Shown piece after piece: positions 1-5,527 of a stretch of DNA of 6,679 nucleotides (positions are counted from its first letter, which is position 1; each line of letters starts with the position of its first letter). The position numbers and the translations under genes were made by a program. The DNA is from Fusobacteriaceae bacterium UBA2433 (GTDB lineage: Bacteria > Fusobacteriota > Fusobacteriia > Fusobacteriales > Fusobacteriaceae): the NCBI GenBank assembly GCA_002342785.1, contig DDQV01000183.1, positions 1 to 6,679 of the forward strand. The letters run 5' to 3'. The notes under the pieces are model-generated. The model worked only from the letters and a program-made list of their open reading frames with translations. It did not search any database and was not told where the DNA came from.

Positions 1-137
1 AACTGATAATTATCTAGATTATATCATATATTTATGTAATATTTATAGTTGTAGATATTTTGAATTTATAAATATAAATTTAATATTTTTTAGTTATTTA
101 TTTTTATATTTTTTAAAATAAATTAAATTTAAATTAG
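1..137. other. AT-only-like intergenic DNA, no gene seen
   Basis: This stretch is almost entirely A and T, with no open frame preceded by a ribosome binding site on either strand. It lies beyond the terminator of glyA, so it is spacer between glyA and whatever precedes the window. I see no tRNA-like, riboswitch-like or repeat structure in it. Confidence 0.6.
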
Positions 138-165
138 AAAAAGCTTCCAAAATTGGAAGCCTTTT
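138..165 (-). terminator. Rho-independent terminator of glyA, possibly bidirectional
   Basis: A perfect 8-bp stem, GCTTCCAA (143-150) against TTGGAAGC (153-160), closes on a two-base loop. Read on the minus strand the stem is followed by five T's (142-138), the classic intrinsic terminator layout, about 50 bases past the glyA stop codon. On the plus strand the same stem is followed by CTTTT and more T-rich sequence, so it could also stop transcription arriving from the left. It is the most GC-rich hairpin in the window. Confidence 0.85.
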
Positions 166-212
166 AATATTTTTTATTTTTTAGTTTGATATAAAAAAAT
201 TATGAAAAATTG

Positions 213-1454
213 TTAATCTCTATAAAGTGGAAATTTTTTGCAAAGAGTTGCAACATCATTTTTTATAACTTTTAATATTTCAGGAGAAGCATCACTATCT
301 AAAGCTCTTAAAATTAATTCAGCAACTTCTTTCATCTCTTCTTCCTTCATTCCTCTAGTTGTAAGAGCAGGAGTTCCTATTCTAATACCACTAGTGATAA
401 AAGGACTCTTAGTATCGTATGGAATTCCATTTTTATTTACTGTGATATTTGCTTCTTCAAGAATTTTTTCAGCAGCTTTTCCAGTAAGATCTTTGTTAGT
501 AAGGTCAACTAATACCATATGGTTATCAGTTCCACCACTTACCATTCTAAGTCCTCCTTTTATTAATTCTTCAGATAAGACATGAGCATTTTTTACAACT
601 TGTTTTTGATATTCTTTAAATTCTGGTTTTAATGCTTCATTAAAAGCTGTAGCTTTTGCAGCAATTATATGCATTAAAGGTCCCCCTTGAATTCCAGGGA
701 AGATAACTTTATTAATTTTTTTGATCATCTCTTCGTCGTTTGTAAGGATCATTCCACCTCTAGGTCCTCTAAGAGTTTTATGAGTAGTAGTAGTAACAAC
801 ATGAGCATAAGGAACAGGAGATGGATGTTCTCCAACAGCTACAAGACCTGCGATATGTGCCATATCTACCATAAGGTAAGCTCCTACTAAATCTGCAATC
901 TCTCTAAATCTTTTAAAATCAATAGTACGAGAATATGCACTGGCTCCAGCAACAATTATTTTAGGTTTTATTTCAAGGGCAAGTTCTTGTACTTTATCAT
1001 AATCTATCATCTCTGATTTAGGATCTACTCCATAAGAGTGAACTTTATAATCTTGTCCTGAGAAGTTAACATTTTTACCATGAGTTAGATGTCCACCATG
1101 ATCTAATTTCATACCTAAGATAGTGTCTCCATGATTTATTAATGCTCTATATACTGCCATGTTTGCTTGAGAACCTGAATGAGGTTGTACGTTTACATAT
1201 TTTACTTGAAATAATTCTTTAGCTCTTTCGATAGCAAGATCTTCTGCAATGTCTACAAATTGACAACCACCATAATATCTTTTACCAGAATACCCTTCAG
1301 CATATTTATTTGTCATTACACTTCCTGCAGCTTCCATTACAGCTTTTGATACGAAATTTTCAGAAGCTATAAGTTCTAGCCCGTACTCTTGACGTTCTTC
1401 CTCTTTTTGGATAGCTTCCCAAAGTTTTTTGTCATTCATTTCTAATTCTTTCAT
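213..1454 (-). CDS. glyA: Serine hydroxymethyltransferase (SHMT)
   Basis: Cytosolic PLP enzyme that interconverts serine plus tetrahydrofolate with glycine plus 5,10-methylene-tetrahydrofolate. It is a main source of glycine and one-carbon units for purine, thymidylate and methionine synthesis. The 413 residues match the usual bacterial length. Family signatures visible: LIASENF (residues 28-34, with the catalytic-site Glu32), the YAEGYSGKRYYGG block (51-63), DHGGHLTHG (118-126), VDMAHIAGL (196-204, Asp197 and His200 by the PLP ring), TTTTHKTLRGPRGG with the Schiff-base Lys226, and SGIRIGTPA with the substrate-carboxylate Arg357. The start at 1454 is supported by an AGGAGGA ribosome site ending six bases upstream; the next Met (residue 6) would be too far from it. 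It is transcribed alone, divergently from ppdK, and ends at the hairpin at 138-165. Its long leader contains possible attenuation elements. No defects seen. Confidence 0.98.
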   Translation of the reverse strand: MKELEMNDKKLWEAIQKEEERQEYGLELIASENFVSKAVMEAAGSVMTNKYAEGYSGKRYYGGCQFVDIAEDLAIERAKELFQVKYVNVQPHSGSQANMAVYRALINHGDTILGMKLDHGGHLTHGKNVNFSGQDYKVHSYGVDPKSEMIDYDKVQELALEIKPKIIVAGASAYSRTIDFKRFREIADLVGAYLMVDMAHIAGLVAVGEHPSPVPYAHVVTTTTHKTLRGPRGGMILTNDEEMIKKINKVIFPGIQGGPLMHIIAAKATAFNEALKPEFKEYQKQVVKNAHVLSEELIKGGLRMVSGGTDNHMVLVDLTNKDLTGKAAEKILEEANITVNKNGIPYDTKSPFITSGIRIGTPALTTRGMKEEEMKEVAELILRALDSDASPEILKVIKNDVATLCKKFPLYRD

Positions 1455-1477
1455 GATAAATCCTCCTTTTGGTATAT

Positions 1478-1512
1478 AAAAAAAACCCTAGATATATTTA
1501 ATCTACGGCTTT
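1478..1512 (-). terminator. Terminator-like hairpin inside the glyA leader (candidate attenuator)
   Basis: On the minus strand AAAGCCGTAGAT (1512-1501) pairs with ATCTAGGGTTTT (1493-1482) across a seven-base loop. This gives twelve positions with one G-G mismatch and one G-U wobble. The 3' arm runs directly into eight consecutive T's (1485-1478). This is intrinsic-terminator architecture, but it sits in the 5' leader, only about ten bases upstream of the glyA ribosome site. There is no gene upstream on that strand for it to terminate, so a conditional (attenuator) role is the natural reading. The mismatch makes its efficiency uncertain. Confidence 0.5.
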
Positions 1513-1562
1513 AAAATTATTAAAATTAAAGTATTGTTATAGATATAGATTTATATCAAAAT

Positions 1563-1628
1563 TCAAAAATTACATATAATATTTTTATTGCATTTAGAAT
1601 TTATGGAGGATACAAATCTTTTAGTCAT
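1563..1628 (-). CDS. Possible 21-residue leader peptide ORF upstream of glyA
   Basis: An ATG at 1628-1626 opens a 21-codon frame ending in TGA, with AAAGGAG (GGAG at 1642-1639) ten bases upstream as a plausible ribosome site. It begins about 30 bases after the predicted glyA transcription start and ends about 50 bases before the terminator-like hairpin. The peptide would read MTKRFVSSINSKCNKNIICNF. It is basic and holds three serines, including two adjacent TCC codons, which are C-rich for this genome; serine is the SHMT substrate. It has no glycine and resembles no family I know. A frame this short can occur by chance in AT-rich DNA, so only the ribosome site and position support it. Confidence 0.3.
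   Translation of the reverse strand: MTKRFVSSINSKCNKNIICNF
1605..1611 (-). promoter_or_regulatory. Anti-Shine-Dalgarno stretch complementary to the glyA ribosome site
   Basis: The minus-strand leader reads ATCCTCC here, exactly complementary over seven bases to GGAGGAT at 1466-1460, the core of the glyA ribosome binding site. It falls within the two serine codons of the possible leader ORF, so translation of that frame would cover it. Pairing could sequester the glyA ribosome site. The match is short and flanked by mismatches, so it is a candidate only. Confidence 0.3.
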
Positions 1629-1664
1629 CTCTTTTTTTCTCCTTTGGAATTAGTTATTTGATAA

Positions 1665-1693
1665 AGAATACTCCAAAAAAATTTTTTTGTCAA
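1665..1693 (-). promoter_or_regulatory. Predicted glyA promoter
   Basis: On the minus strand a perfect -35 box TTGACA (1693-1688) is followed after exactly 17 bases by TATTCT (1670-1665), four of six matches to the sigma-70 -10 consensus. The spacer includes A and T runs. Transcription would start near 1659, giving a leader of about 200 bases before glyA. This is the best sigma-70 style promoter I can find in the window. Confidence 0.6.
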
Positions 1694-1800
1694 GAAAAGA
1701 TCTAATAAAATGATTTTTCAAAGGAAATTCTAAAACAAATCTAAGATTTTTATTAATCTCTCTTGATTTATAAAATTAAGAATAAAATTTTGTCTCTATA

Positions 1801-1841
1801 ATTTTAAATTTATTTTTATTCTAGATGGAAAAATTTAAAAT
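1801..1841. repeat. A/T-only 11-bp perfect inverted repeat
   Basis: ATTTTAAATTT (1801-1811) and AAATTTAAAAT (1831-1841) are exact reverse complements separated by 19 bases containing a central CTAGATGG. The stem has no G or C, so a hairpin would be weak. It overlaps the end of a TATAAT at 1797-1802. It could be an operator, a weak terminator or a product of base composition; nothing seen decides between them. Confidence 0.35.
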
Positions 1842-1908
1842 CATTATATTTCTAATTATTTTAATTATTTTGTAGGTAAAAAGTAAATAAAACAGTAGAT
1901 AAATAGTG

Positions 1909-1928
1909 TAGATTTGAATAGATTTAAA
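1909..1928 (+). repeat. Tandem 10-bp repeat upstream of ppdK, possible regulator site
   Basis: TAGATTTGAA (1909-1918) is followed directly by TAGATTTAAA (1919-1928), differing at one base. A third TAGAT lies at 1896-1900. A period of ten bases places the copies on the same face of the helix, as expected for cooperative binding by a regulator. The block is 80 to 100 bases before the ppdK start, just upstream of a possible extended -10 (TG-A-TAATAT, 1947-1955). No regulator can be named. Confidence 0.3.
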
Positions 1929-1946
1929 AAGGTTAAAAATTTTTAT

Positions 1947-1955
1947 TGATAATAT
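1947..1955 (+). promoter_or_regulatory. Weak candidate ppdK promoter (extended -10)
   Basis: TGATAATAT gives a TGn extension followed by TAATAT, about 50 bases before the ppdK start codon. No good -35 box stands 16-18 bases upstream. Extended -10 promoters can do without one, or the nearby tandem repeat could recruit an activator. TATAAT at 1797-1802 is an alternative, also without a clear -35. The real start site cannot be settled by eye. Confidence 0.25.
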
Positions 1956-2007
1956 TTTTTTGAATTAATAATTAAAAAATTAATTTGAAATAAAGGAGGT
2001 ATTTGAT

Positions 2008-4704
2008 ATGGATAAAATTTATAGGTTTGGTAATGGTAAAGCTCATGGTGGAGCAGAACTCAAAAATTTATTGGGAGGAAAGGGAGCTAATTTAGCTGAG
2101 ATGGCTAAGATTGGTATTCCAGTACCTCCAGGATTTACATTGACCACTGAGATGTGTAATTTTTATACGAAATTTGGAGGAGATGCATTAAAAGATTCTA
2201 TTTGGAATAAAATAAAAGATGAAGTTTCTGAGATTGAAAATATATTGGGGAAAAAATTTGGGGATTCAAAAATTCCATTATTATTTTCAGTTAGATCTGG
2301 AGCCAGACAATCTATGCCTGGAATGATGGATACTGTTTTAAATCTAGGATTAAATGATAAAATAGTAGAAGGATTAGCAGTTAGTACTAACAATCCAAGA
2401 TTTGCTTGGGATTCATATAGAAGATTTATTCAAATGTATGGAGATGTTGTGCTTGGGATGAAACCTGAATCCAAAGAGGATCTCAATCCCTTTGAAAAAA
2501 TAATTGGTGATTATAAAAATGAATTAAAAATAGAAACAGATCTTGATTTTGATGTGGAAAATTTAAAAATATTAGTAGATCGTTTTAAAAATATTATTTT
2601 TAAAAGAATGAAAATGGATTTTCCTCAAGATCCATATGAACAACTATGGTTAGCTATATTGGCAGTATTTAGAAGTTGGATGAATGAGAGGGCAATTACA
2701 TATAGATCGATAGAAGGAATTCCTTCAGATTGGGGAACAGCAGTAAATGTACAATCTATGGTCTATGGAAATACAGGTTCTGATTCTGCTACTGGAGTAG
2801 CGTTTACAAGAAATGCTGCCACTGGAGAAAATTATTTTAATGGAGAATTTTTAATAAATGCTCAAGGAGAAGATGTAGTTGCAGGTGTTAGGACTCCCTT
2901 GCAAATAACTAAAAAAGAATCTATTGAATGGGCTACAAGAAATAATATTTTAATGGAAGAGAGGATAAAAACTCACCCTTCATTGGAAGAACTTATGCCT
3001 AATATATACAAGGAATTATATAAAATTCAAGGAATATTAGAAGATCATTATGCTGATATGCAAGATATGGAATTTACAGTGGAAAATAATAAACTTTGGA
3101 TATTACAAACTAGAACTGGAAAGAGAACCGGTATGGCTATGGTAAAGATAGCTATGGATTTTTTTAAGGAAAATAAAATAAGTTCAGAGGAAGTAATTAA
3201 GAGGATAAAACTTAGTAAGATAGATGAACTTTTACATCCAATACTTGATATTAAAAAAATAAATGTAGATATTCTAACTTCGGGACTACCTGCTGCACCA
3301 GGAGCTGCTGTAGGTCAGATTGTATTCTTTGCTGATGAGGTAGAAAAATATGAAAAAGCTATCTTAGTTAGATTAGAAACTTCTCCTGAAGATATAAATG
3401 GTATGAATCTAGCCCAGGGATTTTTAACAGTTCGTGGTGGGATGACATCCCATGCAGCAGTGGTAGCTCGTGGAATGGGTAAATGTTGTATTGCAGGAGC
3501 AGGAAATATTGTAATTGATTATAAGAAAAGAAGATTAAAAGTAGGAGATAAAGTATTAAAAGAGGGAGATTTTTTATCTTTAGATGGAAGTACTGGAATG
3601 GTCTATGAAGGAAAGCTTAAAACTAAGGCTCCTAAATTAGATAATAATTTTCATAAAATTTTAGAGATAGCCGACAAGATAGCTCGGATGGAGGTTAGGG
3701 CAAATGCTGATACCCCAAAAGATGCAAAAAAAGCTATTGAGTTTGGGGCCAAAGGAATTGGTCTTTGTAGGACAGAACATATGTTTTTCGAGGAAGATAA
3801 GATAAAAGCTATGAGAGAGATGATATTAGCAGCTGATATAGATGGACGGGAAAAAGCTTTAGCTAAGATGTTACCTCTCCAAAGAAAAGATTTTATTGGG
3901 ATCTTTGAAATTATGAAAGAAAAACCTGTAACTATAAGATTACTCGATCCACCTCTCCATGAATTTCTTCCCCACACAAAGGAAAAGCAAGAGGAGTTAG
4001 CTCATGAAATTCATGTTCCAGCTGGTAAAATTAGAGAGGCTGTAGAGCATCTAAAGGAATCTAATCCTATGTTAGGACATCGTGGATGTCGTTTGGGAAT
4101 TACTTATCCCGAAATTACTATTATGCAGACTCGGGCAATTATAGAAGCTGCATTGGAGGTTCATTCTAGAGGAATAGATGTATGTCCTGAGATAATGATT
4201 CCATTGATTGGTAAAGTAGAGGAGTATAGATTACAAAAACAATTGATCTTAGATACGATTACGAAGGTTTTCAAAGAAAGAAAAAGTAGTGTAAGATATA
4301 AGATAGGAACTATGATTGAAGTTCCTAGAGCTGCACTTACAGCAGATAAGATAGCTTTAGAAACTGAATTTTTTTCCTTTGGAACAAATGATCTAACACA
4401 GATGACCTTTGGATATTCTAGAGATGATACAGGAACATTTTTACCAACTTATTTAAAGGAAGGAATCCTAGCAGTTGATCCATTTAAAATAATAGATACT
4501 GAAGGAGTAGGACAACTTATGGAGATTGCTACTACTAAGGGAAGAGGTGTTAATAAAGATTTAGAGATAGGAATATGTGGAGAACATGGAGGAGAACCTA
4601 ATTCTATTAAATTTGTAAATAGTTTAGGATTTGACTATGTCAGTTGTTCCCCATATAGAGTACCTATAGCAAGATTATCTGCTGCTAAGGCTGAGATAGA
4701 ATAA
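2008..4704 (+). CDS. ppdK: Pyruvate, phosphate dikinase (PPDK)
   Basis: Cytosolic enzyme that reversibly converts pyruvate, ATP and phosphate to phosphoenolpyruvate, AMP and pyrophosphate. In anaerobes it serves PPi-linked glycolysis or PEP formation. Domains in order: N-terminal ATP-grasp nucleotide domain (about 1-370, with LLGGKGANLAEM at 21-32 including Lys25, the SVRSGARQSMPGMMDTV segment near 94-110, and ILQTR at 365-369); the swivelling phosphohistidine domain (about 425-535) with GGMTSHAAVVARG and catalytic His482; and the C-terminal PEP/pyruvate TIM barrel (about 550-890) with GLCRTEH (Arg588), TIRLLDPPLHEF (Arg644), GTMIEVPRAA (Glu771), FGTNDLTQ (Asn794, Asp795) and EIGICGEHGGEP (catalytic Cys857). 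At 898 residues it is slightly longer than the ~874-residue clostridial enzyme. Thr480, two residues before the catalytic His, matches the Thr targeted by PPDK regulatory protein in plants. The start follows AAAGGAGGT by seven bases. The gene stands alone between its long upstream region and a strong terminator. Confidence 0.98.
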   Translation: MDKIYRFGNGKAHGGAELKNLLGGKGANLAEMAKIGIPVPPGFTLTTEMCNFYTKFGGDALKDSIWNKIKDEVSEIENILGKKFGDSKIPLLFSVRSGARQSMPGMMDTVLNLGLNDKIVEGLAVSTNNPRFAWDSYRRFIQMYGDVVLGMKPESKEDLNPFEKIIGDYKNELKIETDLDFDVENLKILVDRFKNIIFKRMKMDFPQDPYEQLWLAILAVFRSWMNERAITYRSIEGIPSDWGTAVNVQSMVYGNTGSDSATGVAFTRNAATGENYFNGEFLINAQGEDVVAGVRTPLQITKKESIEWATRNNILMEERIKTHPSLEELMPNIYKELYKIQGILEDHYADMQDMEFTVENNKLWILQTRTGKRTGMAMVKIAMDFFKENKISSEEVIKRIKLSKIDELLHPILDIKKINVDILTSGLPAAPGAAVGQIVFFADEVEKYEKAILVRLETSPEDINGMNLAQGFLTVRGGMTSHAAVVARGMGKCCIAGAGNIVIDYKKRRLKVGDKVLKEGDFLSLDGSTGMVYEGKLKTKAPKLDNNFHKILEIADKIARMEVRANADTPKDAKKAIEFGAKGIGLCRTEHMFFEEDKIKAMREMILAADIDGREKALAKMLPLQRKDFIGIFEIMKEKPVTIRLLDPPLHEFLPHTKEKQEELAHEIHVPAGKIREAVEHLKESNPMLGHRGCRLGITYPEITIMQTRAIIEAALEVHSRGIDVCPEIMIPLIGKVEEYRLQKQLILDTITKVFKERKSSVRYKIGTMIEVPRAALTADKIALETEFFSFGTNDLTQMTFGYSRDDTGTFLPTYLKEGILAVDPFKIIDTEGVGQLMEIATTKGRGVNKDLEIGICGEHGGEPNSIKFVNSLGFDYVSCSPYRVPIARLSAAKAEIE

Positions 4705-4716
4705 AAAAATTATATG

Positions 4717-4760
4717 AAAAAAGTAATTAAACTATTGGTTTAATTACTTTTTTTTTTTTC
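4717..4760 (+). terminator. Rho-independent terminator of ppdK
   Basis: AAGTAATTAAAC (4721-4732) pairs perfectly with GTTTAATTACTT (4738-4749) around a five-base loop. The stem extends by further A-T pairs into an A run on the left and a T run on the right that continues to 4759. It starts 12 bases after the ppdK stop, so it separates ppdK from the regulator gene. The A run on the left makes it potentially active on the other strand too. Confidence 0.9.
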
Positions 4761-4770
4761 GCTAATAAGG

Positions 4771-4776
4771 TATGAT
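4771..4776 (+). promoter_or_regulatory. Candidate -10 box for the GntR regulator gene
   Basis: TATGAT, one base off the consensus, lies about 30 bases before the GntR start. A -35 box at the usual spacing would fall in the T run of the ppdK terminator, so there is no recognisable one. A separate promoter is expected because the strong terminator just upstream should block read-through. The leader would be short, about 25 bases, carrying AGGAG at 4794-4798. Confidence 0.3.
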
Positions 4777-4808
4777 ATTAATAGTTGAAAATTAGGAGTT
4801 GAAATTTT

Positions 4809-5477
4809 ATGAAAAAAACAGCTATAGATATAGCTTATGAGTATATTGAAAAGATGATAATAAAAGGAAAGTGGAAAGTTGGAGATAAGATTACCCCTGA
4901 GGTTCGACTTGCTGAGGAGTTAGGAGTAAGTAGAGTTTCGGTAAGATCTGCAATTGAAAAATTAGTAGCTTTAAATGTTTTAACTAAAAAAAGAGGGGGA
5001 GGAAGTTTTGTAAATAAAGTCGATGAGGGAACTTGTCTAAATAATCTTATACCCTTTATGGCAATTGGAGAAAGTAGTTACCGTGAGATGTTGGAATACA
5101 GAAGTTATATGGATGTTCTTGCAGTGGAACTTTTTATAAAAAATGCTAGTAAAGAGAATAAAGAAAATTTAAAATTAATTTTTGAGAAGATGAGTGTTAG
5201 TCATGGAGGAGAGGAATTTTTTCTTTTAGATATGGAGTTTCATCAAGAGATTGCAAGGGGAAGTCAAAATAAGATGTTGTCTAAGGTAAACCAAATAATT
5301 TTTAATGTTTTAAAATATAATTATACTGAGCAGTATCATAAACTTTCTCCTAAAGAGAGGATAGAGGAACATAAAAAAATATTAGATTCTATATTAGAAA
5401 AAGATACAGAGATGGCAAAGTTATCTACTAAACTTCATATATTGAGGACTTTAAAAGATTTAGACCGACCTAAATAA
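4809..5477 (+). CDS. GntR-family transcriptional regulator, FadR subfamily (FCD domain)
   Basis: DNA-binding regulator of 222 residues, typical of the FadR subfamily. The N-terminal winged helix-turn-helix (about 5-70) shows the family pattern: a helix ending in IIKGKWKVGDKI (17-28), LAEELGVSR (34-42), recognition helix VSVRSAIEKL (43-52), and a wing with KKRGGGSFV (60-68). The C-terminal all-helical FCD ligand domain (about 90-215) keeps the metal-binding set seen in many members: Asp141 and His145 in LDMEFHQEIA, His188 in EEHKKIL, and His210 near the end. Arg98 in EYRSYMD is the usual FCD arginine. Members usually bind small organic acids, often through a metal ion, and act as dimers. The AGGAG site ends ten bases before the ATG, somewhat long. 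Adjacency to the YeiH-family gene 50 bases downstream suggests it controls that gene and itself. Its ligand and operator cannot be read here. Confidence 0.93.
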   Translation: MKKTAIDIAYEYIEKMIIKGKWKVGDKITPEVRLAEELGVSRVSVRSAIEKLVALNVLTKKRGGGSFVNKVDEGTCLNNLIPFMAIGESSYREMLEYRSYMDVLAVELFIKNASKENKENLKLIFEKMSVSHGGEEFFLLDMEFHQEIARGSQNKMLSKVNQIIFNVLKYNYTEQYHKLSPKERIEEHKKILDSILEKDTEMAKLSTKLHILRTLKDLDRPK

Positions 5478-5483
5478 CTTTCT

Positions 5484-5510
5484 TTGAATTTTTATAATTT
5501 GATTTAAAAT
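5484..5510 (+). promoter_or_regulatory. Possible internal promoter before the YeiH-family gene
   Basis: The 50-base gap after the regulator holds TTGAAT (5484-5489) and TAAAAT (5505-5510) with a short 15-base spacer, and also an exact TATAAT (5493-5498) lacking a good -35. Either could start a separate transcript. With so AT-rich a background these matches are weak evidence, and co-transcription with the regulator is equally likely. Confidence 0.25.
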
Positions 5511-5527
5511 AAAATGGAGGTTAAAAG

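Larger units (their letters stand above)
1455..2007. other. Long divergent intergenic region between glyA and ppdK
   Basis: This 553-base AT-rich gap carries the control sequences of two divergent genes. The left part (1455-1693) is the probable minus-strand glyA leader and promoter. The right part (1694-2007) contains the ppdK upstream region: a short palindrome (1737-1749), a TATAAT at 1797-1802 without a good -35 box, an 11-bp A/T inverted repeat (1801-1841), a tandem 10-bp repeat (1909-1928) and the ppdK ribosome site (1992-2000). I see no long open frame, tRNA or recognised riboswitch in it. Confidence 0.7.

Noticed and set aside
238..585. Plus-strand open frame of 115 codons opposite glyA
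   Set aside because: It is antisense to the conserved C-terminal part of SHMT, has no ribosome site and resembles no protein family.
687..890. Plus-strand open frame of 67 codons opposite glyA
   Set aside because: It is antisense to the PLP-lysine region of SHMT; composition and lack of a ribosome site mark it as a shadow.
1437..1439. Alternative glyA start at the sixth codon (Met6)
   Set aside because: The AGGAGGA site is correctly spaced for the first Met, and too far from Met6.
1605..1611. GGAGGAT on the plus strand as a ribosome binding site
   Set aside because: No ATG, GTG or TTG follows within a usable distance, so it cannot start a plus-strand gene.
1455..1660. Glycine, SAM, THF or T-box riboswitch in front of glyA
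   Set aside because: None of the conserved cores of these classes that I know is present in the minus-strand leader; the terminator-like hairpin alone does not identify a class.
2163..2393. Minus-strand open frame of 76 codons inside ppdK
   Set aside because: It overlaps the conserved ATP-grasp coding sequence and has no family resemblance.
3651..3977. Minus-strand open frame of 108 codons inside ppdK
   Set aside because: It is the reverse of the PEP-binding barrel coding sequence; no independent support.
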